Shown piece after piece: positions 49,986 to 61,750 of a DNA stretch of 64,000 nt. The notes under the pieces are model-generated. The model worked only from the letters and a program-made list of their open reading frames with translations. It had not been told where the DNA came from and made no database searches. Made by a program: the position numbers and the translations under genes. The DNA comes from CALCHA01 sp035548175 (GTDB lineage Bacteria > Planctomycetota > Phycisphaerae > WQYP01): NCBI GenBank assembly GCA_035548175.1, contig DASZTO010000044.1, positions 1 to 64,000 on the forward strand, read 5' to 3'. Each line of letters begins with the position of its first letter. Position 1 is the first letter of the stretch.

Positions 49986-51461
49986 ATGATGCCTCCCATG
50001 TCCTCCACCGCCATTCTCTGGATCCTGGGCGCGCTGATCCCCGCCCTTCATCTTCTGGGCCTGGCGCTGGCTATTCATGCGATCCTGACCACCCGCACCT
50101 CCCAGGGCGCTATCGCATGGGCGCTTTCACTGGTCTTCTTTCCTTACGTCTCGGTCATCCTTTACCTGGTCTTCGGACGCACCAAGTTTCATGGGTATGT
50201 CGAAGCGCATCGCCGGGGCAACTCGACGCTCGATCATCTGGCGGCCGACCTGCGGAACCGGCTGCAGCAGCACCGGGCCGAGCTTGCCGGGGCGGACGAA
50301 CGCTTTGCGGTCTTCGAGAGTCTGGGCCTTTTTCCGTTCACCGCGGGGAACGCCACGCGCCTCCTGATCGACGGCGACGCCACTTTTGACGCCATCTTCG
50401 CGGCCATCGACGCGGCCACCGAGTGCATCCTCGTGCAGTTTTTCATCGTGCGCAACGATGCGCTGGGAGACGCCCTGCGCGATCGCCTGATTCGCAAGGC
50501 CAGGAGCGGCGTCAAGGTCTATTTCCTCTTCGACGAGATCGGTTCGCTGTGGCTGCCCAAGCGCTACATCGCCGAACTCCGCGCCGCCGGCGTGAGCGCC
50601 AAGCCTTTCAACACCCGGCGTGGCTGGCTCAATCCCTTTCAGATCAACTTCCGCAATCACCGCAAAATCGTACTGGTCGACGGGCAGGTCGCCTTCGTGG
50701 GCGGGCACAACGTCGGCGTCGAATATCTGGGCCAAAGCAAACGCTTCGGACATTGGCGCGACACGCACATCGAGGTGCGCGGTCCGGCGGTGGCGGCGAT
50801 TCAGTGGTCTTTCGTGCAGGACTGGCACTGGGCGACCGACGAGATTCTGCAGCCGCCGGGAGTCTGCACGGCGCGGCCGGAGCGGGATTCCCCGGCGCCG
50901 GCGGGCGGCAAGGCGATGGTGCTGCCGACGAGTCCAGCGCTGGATGTGAGCATCTGCAGCCTGATGCTGCTGGCGGCGATTTCGGCGGCGCGGCGGCGCG
51001 TGTGGATCACCAGCCCCTATTTCGTTCCCGATGAAACCGTCTACGACGCCCTGCAGCTTGCGGCCATGCGCGGCGTGGACGTGCGCATCATGCTGCCGGC
51101 GCGTCCCGATCATCTGCTGGTGTATCTCTCCAGCTTCTCGTACCTGGCCAGCGGCGAAAGCGTGGGCGTGAAGTTCTATCGCTATCGCGCCGGCTTCCTG
51201 CACCAGAAGGTGTTTCTGGTGGATGACGATCTGGCGGCGGTGGGGACGGCGAACCTCGACAACCGGTCGATGCGGCTGAACTTTGAGCTGACGGTGCTGG
51301 TGGCGGACGGGGCGTTCGCAGCCCAGGTGAGCCGGATGCTGGAGGAGGATTTTGGGCGCTGCGTGCGTGCGGACAAAGCGGAGCTGGGCAAGCGTGGGCG
51401 GCGCAACGTGGTGTTCCGGGCGGCGGTGCAGGTGGCCCGGCTGCTCTCGCCGATTCAGTGA
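49986..51461 (+). CDS. cls: Cardiolipin synthase (PLD family)
   Basis: A 491-residue membrane enzyme. Two N-terminal spans (AILWILGALIPALHLLGLAL and GAIAWALSLVFFPYVSVILY, the PLDc_N region with LYLVFGRTK). Two HKD motifs: NHRKIVLVDGQVAFVGGHNV and HQKVFLVDDDLAAVGTANLD. It condenses phosphatidylglycerol (or related lipids) to cardiolipin. ITSPYFVPDETV is the usual linker motif. The start may be 49986, 49989 or 49998; no ribosome-binding site is clear. The 230 bases before it are AT-rich and should hold promoters for both divergent genes. Confidence 0.92.
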   Translation: MMPPMSSTAILWILGALIPALHLLGLALAIHAILTTRTSQGAIAWALSLVFFPYVSVILYLVFGRTKFHGYVEAHRRGNSTLDHLAADLRNRLQQHRAELAGADERFAVFESLGLFPFTAGNATRLLIDGDATFDAIFAAIDAATECILVQFFIVRNDALGDALRDRLIRKARSGVKVYFLFDEIGSLWLPKRYIAELRAAGVSAKPFNTRRGWLNPFQINFRNHRKIVLVDGQVAFVGGHNVGVEYLGQSKRFGHWRDTHIEVRGPAVAAIQWSFVQDWHWATDEILQPPGVCTARPERDSPAPAGGKAMVLPTSPALDVSICSLMLLAAISAARRRVWITSPYFVPDETVYDALQLAAMRGVDVRIMLPARPDHLLVYLSSFSYLASGESVGVKFYRYRAGFLHQKVFLVDDDLAAVGTANLDNRSMRLNFELTVLVADGAFAAQVSRMLEEDFGRCVRADKAELGKRGRRNVVFRAAVQVARLLSPIQ

Positions 51462-51557
51462 GCGCCTCGAGCGCTCCGGGGGCAGGGAGAGTTTTTCGCA
51501 CCCCCTTGGAATGGGCCTTGCTTCTTTCGCGGCAGGCCTTTTTCTGGAGGATCATCT

Positions 51558-52040
51558 ATGCAGTTTCGTCTCATCACTCTGGCCGGCGTCGCCAGCGCGG
51601 CCATGCTTATGGCAGCCTGTCAGTCCACCAACACCGCCGACAATCCGCCCAACTCGCCCAGCTATGGCGCGGGCGCTTACGGCGACACCACCCCACCGGC
51701 CAATGGCAGCTCCTATTCCAATGGCGGCTATTCCAACGGCAGCAACGGCATGACCGGCTCTTCCGCCAACGGTTCCATGAACGGCACCAACACCAACGGC
51801 GCTTACAACGGCGGCACCGGCGCCACCAGCGGCGGCATGAGCAGCGGCAACGCCGGCGCAGGTTCCGTCGGCGCCAACGGCACCGCCGGCACTGGCATGG
51901 GCAGCGGCGGCCTGGGCAGCAACGGCGGCTACGGCAACGGCGCCGCCAACGGCACCACCGGCACCAACGGCAACGGCGCCGGCGGCACCAATGGCGCCAT
52001 GGGCGGCGGCATGAGCGGCGGCGTCGGCAGCGGCCGCTGA
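51558..52040 (+). CDS. Gly/Asn/Ser-rich small lipoprotein
   Basis: A 160-residue protein: signal MQFRLITLAGVASAAMLMAAC with lipobox MAAC, then a low-complexity body built from Gly, Asn, Ser, Thr and Ala (for example YSNGGYSNGSNGMTGSSANG). GGAGG stands eight bases before the ATG. It is likely an envelope or surface-exposed flexible lipoprotein. No known domain is visible. Confidence 0.75.
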   Translation: MQFRLITLAGVASAAMLMAACQSTNTADNPPNSPSYGAGAYGDTTPPANGSSYSNGGYSNGSNGMTGSSANGSMNGTNTNGAYNGGTGATSGGMSSGNAGAGSVGANGTAGTGMGSGGLGSNGGYGNGAANGTTGTNGNGAGGTNGAMGGGMSGGVGSGR

Positions 52041-52063
52041 GCTTCTCTTGTCTGAAAAAACTC

Positions 52064-52094
52064 GCAGGCCGGACGTCGCCGACGTCCGGCCTGC
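52064..52094 (-). terminator. Intrinsic terminator after pfk
   Basis: GCAGGCCGGACGT pairs perfectly with ACGTCCGGCCTGC (13 bp) around CGCCG. On the minus strand it is followed by GAGTTTTTTCAGAC. It lies 43 bases past the pfk stop, between convergent genes. Confidence 0.88.
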
Positions 52095-52137
52095 CTGCTG
52101 CGCATGAGTTGCACGCGATGAAGCGGCACGATCCGCG

Positions 52138-53388
52138 TCAGATCAGCCGCCCCGGCTTGGGCAGCGCTCCCGCCAGCGGGCGGGCGTAACGCAGATACTG
52201 TTCCGACACCCCGCACCCACCCGTCACCCATTCCACCGGCAGCGACTTGGTCTGCCGGGCCACGCTGGCCAGGGGCGTCGCAAAGAATTCGACCGCATAG
52301 GGCATGTCGCTGGTGCGGCGCATCGCCACCGACCCGCTCGCCAGACCCTCCGGCGCGTCGAGGGCATAGCTCACCGCCCGCCGGCCGCACTCGCGCGCCT
52401 CGGCCGCATCGCTCTCGGAGACGATCGTCGGAAAACTCCGCTGCAAATAGCCGAACGTATCCGCCCGCACCCGCAGCTTGCCGCCCCCTGCACCGCCGCC
52501 CGTCCGGCCGGCCACGATCTTCCCGAGCTTCGACTTCACCAGGTCCGCCAGATAATCCCCCAGCGCCCCCGACCCCGAGAGTTGTCGATTGCCATGCGCA
52601 TCCACCTCGCCGCCGGTCATGATCTTCTCCGCCAGCAGCGACTTCTTGTCCCCCGCCGCATAGCGCACGCCTTCCGACACGGCGATCACGCACCGCCCCA
52701 GCTTCGTATACACCCGGTCCACGTCGCCGATGAACTGATCCTCGCTGAAATCGACCTCCGGCACATAAATCAAGTGCGGCCCGTCCGATTCATCCCACCG
52801 CCCCAGCGCCGACGCCGCCGTCAGCCAGCCCGCATCGCGTCCCATGACGATGTTGATCTTGATTCCTTTGAGCGAGCGATTGTCCGCATCGTCTCCCTGG
52901 TGCGCCAGCGCCACGAAGCGCGCCGCGCTGCCATAGCCGGGGCAGTGATCCGTGGTGCGTAAATCGTTATCGATGGTTTTGGGAATGTGATACACGCGGA
53001 GATGGACGCCGTCCGCGGCCGCCATTTCGGCGGTGATGCGCGCCGTGTCCGCCGAATCGTTTCCGCCGATGTAAAAAAAGTGCGAGACGTTGTTTTTCTT
53101 GAAGGACTCGAAAATTTTCCGGCAATACTCCTCATCGGGCTTGTCGCGCGTCGAGCCCAGCGCCGACGAAGGCGTCGCCGCCACCCGCTCCAGCAGGTCT
53201 TTCGACAAACCGTCCAGCGACACAAATTCATTCTGGATGATGCCGCGCACCCCATGCTTGGCGCCGAGAATTTTTCCGATGCGCCCCTTCGCCTGGGCCC
53301 CGGTGAGCGCCTCGATCGCACCCACCAGGCTCTGATTGATCACCACCGTCGGCCCGCCCGATTGCCCGATCACCGCATTGCCAGACAT
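52138..53388 (-). CDS. pfkA: 6-phosphofructokinase (possibly PPi-dependent)
   Basis: A 416-residue glycolytic kinase. Motifs: AVIGQSGGPTVVINQSLVGA, HFFYIGGNDSADTARITAEM (phosphate-donor loop GGNDS), HIPKTIDNDLRTTDHCPGYG (fructose-6-phosphate/catalytic TID) and VMGRDAGWLTAASALGRWDE. The length and the PKTIDND/GGNDS forms fit the long PFK group that includes PPi-dependent enzymes, so ATP versus PPi is open. Start: ATG 53388 with AGGAG six bases upstream. Confidence 0.85.
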   Translation of the reverse strand: MSGNAVIGQSGGPTVVINQSLVGAIEALTGAQAKGRIGKILGAKHGVRGIIQNEFVSLDGLSKDLLERVAATPSSALGSTRDKPDEEYCRKIFESFKKNNVSHFFYIGGNDSADTARITAEMAAADGVHLRVYHIPKTIDNDLRTTDHCPGYGSAARFVALAHQGDDADNRSLKGIKINIVMGRDAGWLTAASALGRWDESDGPHLIYVPEVDFSEDQFIGDVDRVYTKLGRCVIAVSEGVRYAAGDKKSLLAEKIMTGGEVDAHGNRQLSGSGALGDYLADLVKSKLGKIVAGRTGGGAGGGKLRVRADTFGYLQRSFPTIVSESDAAEARECGRRAVSYALDAPEGLASGSVAMRRTSDMPYAVEFFATPLASVARQTKSLPVEWVTGGCGVSEQYLRYARPLAGALPKPGRLI

Positions 53389-53470
53389 CACGACTCTCCT
53401 GTGCGTACTTCCCGGGGAACAAAGCCGCGCAGTATACGCCAAGCCGTTTCCCCGCCGCTACAATGGGCCG

Positions 53471-54199
53471 ATGCGCATCGCGGAAATCTTTCATTCGCTT
53501 CAGGGCGAGGGCAAGCTCACCGGGGTGCCTTCGGTCTTCGTGCGCACCTCGGGATGCAACCTCCGCTGCACCTGGTGCGACACGCCCTACGCCTCGTGGG
53601 CCCCCGAAGGCGACGACCTGCCCATCGCACAAATCCTCGCACGCGTCCAGGCATATCCCACCGACCATGTCGTCCTCACCGGCGGCGAGCCGCTCATGTT
53701 CAAAGAAATTCCCGACCTCATCCACGCCCTCAAACGCGCCGGCAAACACGTCACCGTCGAAACCGCCGGGACGCTCTGGCCGGAGGGTCTGGAGCCAGCC
53801 GCCATCGACCTCGCCAGCATTTCGCCGAAGCTCTCCAATGCGACACCCTGGCGGCGGGAAAACGGCCGCTTCGCCGAACTCCACGAACGCCGGCGCCTCA
53901 ACCTCGAGGTGCTTGCCAGGTTCGCGCGCGAGGAGGCCATCCGCGACCGCCAATGGAAATTCGTGATCACGCGCACCGACGATGTCGCCGAGGCCGAGGA
54001 ACTCCTCGCCACCCTGAACGAGCGCCTCCCGGCCGCCCAGCGCATCCCCCCCACCGACGTGCTCCTGATGCCCGAGGCCACCGACGCCCACACCCTCGCC
54101 GCCCGCTCCCGCGACCTCGCCCCCCTGTGCCTCGCCAAAAACTATCGCCTCTCCCCGCGCCTGCACGTTCATTTATGGGGAAACACCAAGGGCACCTGA
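53471..54199 (+). CDS. queE: 7-carboxy-7-deazaguanine synthase
   Basis: A 242-residue radical-SAM enzyme of queuosine synthesis. MRIAEIFHSLQGEGKLTGVP leads to the motif VRTSGCNLRCTWCDTPYASW (CX3CX2C), then VVLTGGEPLMFKEIPDLIHA and VTVETAGTL. It makes 7-carboxy-7-deazaguanine from carboxytetrahydropterin. The next gene is queF, so two pathway steps are adjacent. No strong ribosome-binding site lies before the ATG. Confidence 0.92.
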   Translation: MRIAEIFHSLQGEGKLTGVPSVFVRTSGCNLRCTWCDTPYASWAPEGDDLPIAQILARVQAYPTDHVVLTGGEPLMFKEIPDLIHALKRAGKHVTVETAGTLWPEGLEPAAIDLASISPKLSNATPWRRENGRFAELHERRRLNLEVLARFAREEAIRDRQWKFVITRTDDVAEAEELLATLNERLPAAQRIPPTDVLLMPEATDAHTLAARSRDLAPLCLAKNYRLSPRLHVHLWGNTKGT

Positions 54200-54304
54200 C
54201 CTGCAACAATCTTTGTCATAGAATGAAAACCAAAAAGGCTCTGCACTTCCGCGGCATCGCCGAGCCCCTTGTCAGTCAGCGCCGTTTGTCGAGAGAAGTT
54301 GTCT

Positions 54305-54682
54305 ATGACCCCTACGCCCCAACCCCAACCCTCGCTCCTCGAAACCTTCCCCAACCCCCATCCCAACCGCGACTATTCCATCCTCCACGTCGCCCCCGAA
54401 TTCACCTCCGTCTGCCCCAAGACCGGCCAGCCCGACTTCGGAACCATCAAACTTTCCTACGTTCCCGACAAACTCTGCGTCGAGCTCAAATCTTACAAAA
54501 TGTACCTGCAATCCTTCCGCCAGTGCGGAATCTTTTACGAGGATGTCACCAACCGCCTTCTTGACGATCTCGTGCGCGCCCTCAAGCCGCGGTCGATGAC
54601 CGTCACCACCGAATGGACGCCGCGCGGCGGGCTGCATTCGATCGTCACCGCCGCCTATGCCGCCCCCGGAAAACGCCGCTGA
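54305..54682 (+). CDS. queF: NADPH-dependent 7-cyano-7-deazaguanine reductase (type I)
   Basis: A 125-residue tunnelling-fold enzyme that reduces preQ0 to preQ1. VAPEFTSVCPKTGQPDFGTI has the catalytic Cys; CVELKSYKMYLQSFRQCGIF is the QueF NADPH motif (ELKSxK). Start: ATG 54305 (MTPTPQPQPS) after GAGAAG; an earlier ATG at 54269 is less likely. Located 105 bases after queE. Confidence 0.92.
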   Translation: MTPTPQPQPSLLETFPNPHPNRDYSILHVAPEFTSVCPKTGQPDFGTIKLSYVPDKLCVELKSYKMYLQSFRQCGIFYEDVTNRLLDDLVRALKPRSMTVTTEWTPRGGLHSIVTAAYAAPGKRR

Positions 54683-54692
54683 GAGGGATCCC

Positions 54693-55646
54693 GTGGGCGC
54701 GACGCATCTTCCCCGCATCGGCATCTCCGGCTGGCGCTACAAGCCCTGGCGCGGAACCTTCTATCCCGAAGACCTCGCCCAGAAACGCGAACTCGCATAC
54801 GCCTCCCGCCAGCTCAATTCCATCGAAATCAACGGCTCCTTTTACTCCCTCCAGCGGCCCAGCTCCTGGAAGTCCTGGTACGAGCAGACGCCCGACGATT
54901 TCGTCTTCTCCATCAAAGGCAGCCGCTACATCACCCACATGCTCAAGCTCAAAGGCGTCGCCGGGCCGCTGGCGAACTTCTTTTCGCAGGGGCTGCTGGC
55001 GCTGGGGGAAAAGCTCGGCCCGATCCTCTGGCAATTCCCGCCCATCTTTCGGTTTGATCCCGAAAGGCTCGGCAACTTCTTCGACCTGCTGCCGCGCGAC
55101 GCCAAAGAAGCCGAAAAACTCGCCGAAAAGCACACCGCCCTGATGAAGGGCCGCACCTTCTTCAAAGCGCGCGACAACCGCCCCCTGCGCCACGCCATGG
55201 AAGTCCGCCACGATTCTTTCAAGTGCCCCGAGTTCATCACGCTTCTGCGGAAGCACGATGTCGCCCTCGTCGTCGCCGATACCGCCCGCAAATGGCCGTT
55301 TCTCGAAGACCTCACCAGCGATTTCGTCTACGCCCGCCTCCACGGCGACCAGCAGCTTTACACCTCGGGCTACACGCCCAAGGCCCTCGATACATGGGCC
55401 GGACGCGTCAACGCCTGGATCGCCGGCGCCGAAACCCCCGAAGCGATGCATGCTTCCCCAAAGCCCGCCAAAAAACGCAAACACCGCGACGTCTACATGT
55501 ACTTCGATAACGACGTCAAAGTCCGCGCCCCCTTCGACGCCATGGGCCTCGCCCAACGCACCGGTGGTTACGTCCCCGAACGCCCCCCCCTCGAACCGCC
55601 CGCGCACCTGCCGCACGAGGCCCGCGCCCATTGGCCCATTAAATAG
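54693..55646 (+). CDS. DUF72/YecE-family protein
   Basis: A ~317-residue TIM-barrel protein of the YecE family. Signature parts: RIGISGWRYKPWRGTFYPED, QLNSIEINGSFYSLQRPSSW, FVFSIKGSRYITHMLKLKGV, LGPILWQFPPIFRFDPERLG, and VYARLHGDQQLYTSGYT. Function is unknown. Start: GTG 54693 has AGAGGG five bases before it and avoids overlapping queF; an ATG at 54657 inside queF is the alternative. A hairpin follows the stop. Confidence 0.85.
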   Translation: MGATHLPRIGISGWRYKPWRGTFYPEDLAQKRELAYASRQLNSIEINGSFYSLQRPSSWKSWYEQTPDDFVFSIKGSRYITHMLKLKGVAGPLANFFSQGLLALGEKLGPILWQFPPIFRFDPERLGNFFDLLPRDAKEAEKLAEKHTALMKGRTFFKARDNRPLRHAMEVRHDSFKCPEFITLLRKHDVALVVADTARKWPFLEDLTSDFVYARLHGDQQLYTSGYTPKALDTWAGRVNAWIAGAETPEAMHASPKPAKKRKHRDVYMYFDNDVKVRAPFDAMGLAQRTGGYVPERPPLEPPAHLPHEARAHWPIK

Positions 55647-55667
55647 CCTTGCGTGGAAACGCAAGGC
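55646..55667. terminator. Hairpin between convergent DUF72 and M32 genes
   Basis: GCCTTGCGT and ACGCAAGGC make a perfect 9-base stem with a GGAA loop, starting at the last base of the DUF72 stop. There is no clear U-tract on either side, so its efficiency as a terminator is doubtful. Confidence 0.5.
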
Positions 55668-55688
55668 CCTTACGCCCGCGCGCCTCGC

Positions 55689-57191
55689 CTACAGCCCATA
55701 CACCCGGCTGAACTTCACCTTGAGATAATTCAAATACGGCTCCAGCGACAACGCCTTGCCCGTCGCCCGCTGGATCAACTCCGCCGGCTGATACCGCCGC
55801 CCGTGCTGATGCACGTTCATGCGCAGCCACTCATACAACGCATCAAACCGCCCCGCCCGAATGTCGCTGCGAATCGTCGGAACCGCCGCCGTCGCCGCTT
55901 CAAATAACTGCGCCGACAGAATGTTCCCCAGCGTGTACGTCGGAAAATATCCCACCCCGCCGCCCGACCAATGCACATCCTGCAGAATCCCCTCGCGATC
56001 CGTTTCCGGCTCAATCCCCACAGATTCCTTCATCTTCCGCTTCCACGCCCCCGGCGCATCCTTCACCGAAATCCGCTTGTTCAGCAGATCCTGCTCCATT
56101 TCATACCGCAGAATGATGTGCAGGTTGTACGTCACTTCATCCGCCTCCACCCGAATCAGCGACGGCGTCACCCGATTGATCGCCCGATAGAAAACATCCA
56201 GCGGCACATCCCGAAGCTGCCCCGGAAATGCGCTCTGCAACTCCGGATAATACCGCTCCCAGAATTCCACGCTCCGCCCCACCATGTTCTCCCACAGCCG
56301 ACTCTGGCTCTCGTGCACGCCCAGCGACACGCCCCCGCCCAGCGGCGTGCCCTCATAACTCGGATCCACATTCAGCTCATAAAACGCATGCCCCATTTCA
56401 TGCATGCAGCCAAAGAGCGATCCCGGCATCCAGTTCCGTTCATAGCGCGTCGTGATGCGCACATCGTTGGGCGAAAAGTTCGTGCAGAACGGATGCACCG
56501 AGACATCCAGCCGCCCCCGGTCCCACGGAAAACCGCATGCCGTCAGAATCTTGCGCCCGAACGCCTGCTGCGCCGCCTCATCGTAATCGCGCGTCAGCAC
56601 TTCATCGGAGACGCGATCCGCCCGCTCCACGATCTGCGCCACCAGCGGGGCCGTGAATTTCTTCAACTGCGTGAACAGCGGATCGAGCAGCGCCCCGGTC
56701 ATGTCCGGTTCGAAATCATCCAGCAGCACATCATAAATCGGCTTGCTCGCGTCGATCGCCGCCGCCACCTCCCGCTTCAATCCCAGCACCTTCTCCAGCC
56801 ACGGCGCAAAGCTCGCATAATCATCGTCCGCCCGCGCCTTCTGCCACACCTCCTCCGAGACCGCGCAGGTCTCGGTCATCCGCACCACCAGTTCCGTCGG
56901 CACCTTCGTCGCCCGATCCATATCCCGCCGCGACACCCGCACCATCGCCCGCTGCGGCGAATCTTCCGGATAACTCCCCATCTCCCCCTCCGCCGCCGCC
57001 AGCAAATCCTGCGTCTCTCTGCTGACAAACAGCTCATGCGACAACTTCGCCAGCGTCCCCAGCTGCTTCGCCCGCGCCTCGACCCCCCGCGTCGGCATAT
57101 ACGTCCGCTGATCCCAATTCAACACCGCATTCGCCATGTTCAAATTGTGTACGTCATGAATGCGAGCGAGAAAAGCATCAAGTGCGGCCAT
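55689..57191 (-). CDS. M32 carboxypeptidase
   Basis: A 500-residue zinc carboxypeptidase (Taq/M32). Zinc motif FGCMHEMGHAFYELNVDPSY (HExxH), third ligand region GVSLGVHESQSRLWENMVGR (HES), DLHPFCTNF-like VHPFCTNFSPNDVRITTRYE, and RVEADEVTYNLHIILRYEME. It trims C-terminal residues from peptides in the cytoplasm. Start: ATG 57191 begins MAALDAFLARIHDVHNLNMA, as in the family; the longer frame is not homologous. Confidence 0.93.
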   Translation of the reverse strand: MAALDAFLARIHDVHNLNMANAVLNWDQRTYMPTRGVEARAKQLGTLAKLSHELFVSRETQDLLAAAEGEMGSYPEDSPQRAMVRVSRRDMDRATKVPTELVVRMTETCAVSEEVWQKARADDDYASFAPWLEKVLGLKREVAAAIDASKPIYDVLLDDFEPDMTGALLDPLFTQLKKFTAPLVAQIVERADRVSDEVLTRDYDEAAQQAFGRKILTACGFPWDRGRLDVSVHPFCTNFSPNDVRITTRYERNWMPGSLFGCMHEMGHAFYELNVDPSYEGTPLGGGVSLGVHESQSRLWENMVGRSVEFWERYYPELQSAFPGQLRDVPLDVFYRAINRVTPSLIRVEADEVTYNLHIILRYEMEQDLLNKRISVKDAPGAWKRKMKESVGIEPETDREGILQDVHWSGGGVGYFPTYTLGNILSAQLFEAATAAVPTIRSDIRAGRFDALYEWLRMNVHQHGRRYQPAELIQRATGKALSLEPYLNYLKVKFSRVYGL

Positions 57192-57317
57192 GGCACGGCT
57201 CCAACAGCATGCGAAATGGAACAATCAGCACCGGACTGCGAAAGCGCCGCTGCCGATTCACGCGGCATCCTCGCAGCAAATCGCCAAACCGTCCATCCTC
57301 GTCCCGACACGCTACCC

Positions 57318-58217
57318 TTACCGGAAAAAATCCCCGCGCGCCGCCGCACAAATCGCCACCACCGCCGGATGCTTCAGCTTCCGCTCCGGGCTGATCGCGT
57401 AAAACCGCTCCCGCACTCCCTCCAGCCGGCCGATCACCTTCACCGCATTCTGCCGGCACACTTCCTCCTCCACCAGCGCCGACGCCGGAAACAGCGCCCG
57501 CCCCGTCTGTCCAAACGCCTGCAACAGCGCCGCATCCTCAAACTCGCCGAGAACCCGCGGATGAATCCCGTTGGCGTCGAAATACTGATCCAATGACCGC
57601 CGCAGCGACGTGTTCCGCGTCGGCAAAAACAGCGGCGCCCCATCCAGGCAGCGCGGAAAATCCTTGCTGTACTTCGCCACCAGATTCTTCCCGCCAAAGA
57701 AGGTCACCCCTGATTCCCCCAGCAAATGGTTGTACGCGCGTAACTGTGCCCCCGCGCCGATGGGCGTGTCCGACAGAATCAAGTCAATCCGATACGTCGC
57801 CAGCTCCACCAGCAATGCGTCGATCTTGTCCTCCGTCGCCACCACCGCGCACGCCGGCTCCAGCGCCAACGCCGGCTCCAGCAGCGCCACCGACACCAGC
57901 TTCGGCATCGCATCGGCGATCCCCGCCGCCAGCTTCCGCGGCCGCGCTTCGGGCCCCACCTTCACCGCATCCAGCAGCTCGCGCCCCAGCATGAAAATAT
58001 CGTCCGCATACTTATAGGCCATCTGCCCGATCTCGGTCAGCACCAGCGATCGCCCCCGCCGCTCGAAGAGCTTGTCGCCCAGCATGTCCTCGAGCTCGTG
58101 AATCTGCGCCGAGATCGTCGGGCTCGACAGATGCAGCTTCTCCGCCGCCCGCGCCACGCCTCCCTCCCGGGCCACCGTCCAGAAATACATCAGGTGATGA
58201 TAGTTAAGAAAGGGCAT
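57318..58217 (-). CDS. LysR-family transcriptional regulator, NhaR-like
   Basis: A 299-residue regulator. The N-terminal winged helix (FLNYHHLMYFWTVAREGGVA, RAAEKLHLSSPTISAQIHEL) is close to NhaR, an Na+/H+-responsive activator; the effector domain follows from about residue 90 (KLAAGIADAMPKLVSVALLE). GGAGG stands five bases before the ATG. A palindrome (58353-58371) lies in the divergent gap and could be its site. No nhaA-like gene is near, so the target is unknown. Confidence 0.85.
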   Translation of the reverse strand: MPFLNYHHLMYFWTVAREGGVARAAEKLHLSSPTISAQIHELEDMLGDKLFERRGRSLVLTEIGQMAYKYADDIFMLGRELLDAVKVGPEARPRKLAAGIADAMPKLVSVALLEPALALEPACAVVATEDKIDALLVELATYRIDLILSDTPIGAGAQLRAYNHLLGESGVTFFGGKNLVAKYSKDFPRCLDGAPLFLPTRNTSLRRSLDQYFDANGIHPRVLGEFEDAALLQAFGQTGRALFPASALVEEEVCRQNAVKVIGRLEGVRERFYAISPERKLKHPAVVAICAAARGDFFR

Positions 58218-58352
58218 GAAACCTCCAGCAGTGCCGGGCCACCGGGACACGCACCGGCCCAGGCATCGCACGGCCGGCACATACGCGTCTTTCGCACTTC
58301 GGTTTATCCGGCACCTTACCGCCCTGATTCGTTTTTTCCTATCCGGCATGCA

Positions 58353-58371
58353 TTGCGATTTTTCATCGCAA
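58353..58371. promoter_or_regulatory. Inverted repeat, possible operator
   Basis: TTGCGATTTTTCATCGCAA has perfect 7-base arms around a 5-base spacer. It lies between the LysR-type gene and the divergent small gene (the 58218-58540 gap holds nothing else that I can name). It does not match the T-N11-A rule exactly, so an RNA hairpin is the alternative. Confidence 0.35.
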
Positions 58372-58540
58372 GCGTGCGGATTTATCGAAGAGGTGAGGCG
58401 CATCCCCTCTTCATTTTTTTCACACCCCGCCCACGCCTGCCCCGTCTGCCCTCCGCGCGGCGCGTCGATTGCTAAAAAAACTCCGAAACCCGCCCGCCGG
58501 CTTCCTGCCCGCCGCGGCCTCAACACAGGACTTTCTGCTC

Positions 58541-58867
58541 ATGGAATATGGACGTAACATCAACAATCCCCTCCTCCGCACCGCCATCAGCATCGGCGAA
58601 GCCACCATCCGCCGCGCCTGCGACCTCTGCTCCTCCCTCACCATCCACATCGACCTCGACCACGCCCCCGATGGCCGCGACGCCCTCCGCGTCACCCTCC
58701 GCTCCCGCGACGCTTTCTCCGGCTTCCGCATGGCCATCCGTAACTATTTCGACGACTCCGCCCTCCAGCGCGTCGCCCAACACGCCTGGCAACGCCGCGT
58801 CCCCTGCGGAACGCCCCTCGCCCACGTCACCCCTTTCCGCGGCCTCATGGAACCCTCCCTCAATTGA
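58541..58867 (+). CDS. Hypothetical protein before guaB
   Basis: A 108-residue protein, MEYGRNINNPLLRTAISIGE onward, with HIDLDHAPDGRDALRVTLRS and AIRNYFDDSALQRVAQHAWQ. I do not recognise it. The ribosome-binding site is weak (AGGA about ten bases upstream). It is divergent from the LysR gene and 113 bases before guaB on the same strand. Confidence 0.5.
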   Translation: MEYGRNINNPLLRTAISIGEATIRRACDLCSSLTIHIDLDHAPDGRDALRVTLRSRDAFSGFRMAIRNYFDDSALQRVAQHAWQRRVPCGTPLAHVTPFRGLMEPSLN

Positions 58868-58980
58868 CCCCGGCCGCGGCATCCCGCCCACGCGCGGCAA
58901 AAACCGACGCCCCCAGCCCCAGGTCGCTCCCCCGACCGCCTCATCTTGACACCCGCCCGCCCCCTCACCATCATTGTCAC

Positions 58981-61659
<2,679 letters not shown>

Positions 61660-61660
61660 C

Positions 61661-61750
61661 GCGGGCGTCCCGCCCGCATCGCCCCGCAACGCGGACGTCC
61701 CGCCCGCATCGCCACGTAACGCGGGCGTCCCGCCCGCATCGCCCCGCAGG
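61661..61750. repeat. Tandem array of a 30-bp unit with palindrome
   Basis: Three units of exactly 30 bases begin two bases after the guaB stop. Each starts with GCGGGCGTCCCGCCCGC (one has GCGGACG), a palindrome with 7-base arms, followed by ATCGCCCCGCAAC-like spacers. Related to the palindrome in radA (29695-29713). The hairpins could act in 3'-end formation or RNA stability. Confidence 0.85.

Noticed and set aside
54200..54304. Possible preQ1 riboswitch before queF
   Set aside because: Neither the short stem with the A-rich tail nor other conserved preQ1 elements are visible.
54223..54564. Small frame starting MKTKKALHFRGIAEPLVSQR between queE and queF
   Set aside because: It overlaps queF in another frame and turns Pro/Arg-rich; no ribosome-binding site.
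61661..61750. CRISPR array
   Set aside because: The three units are contiguous 30-bp repeats without variable spacers, and no cas gene is present.
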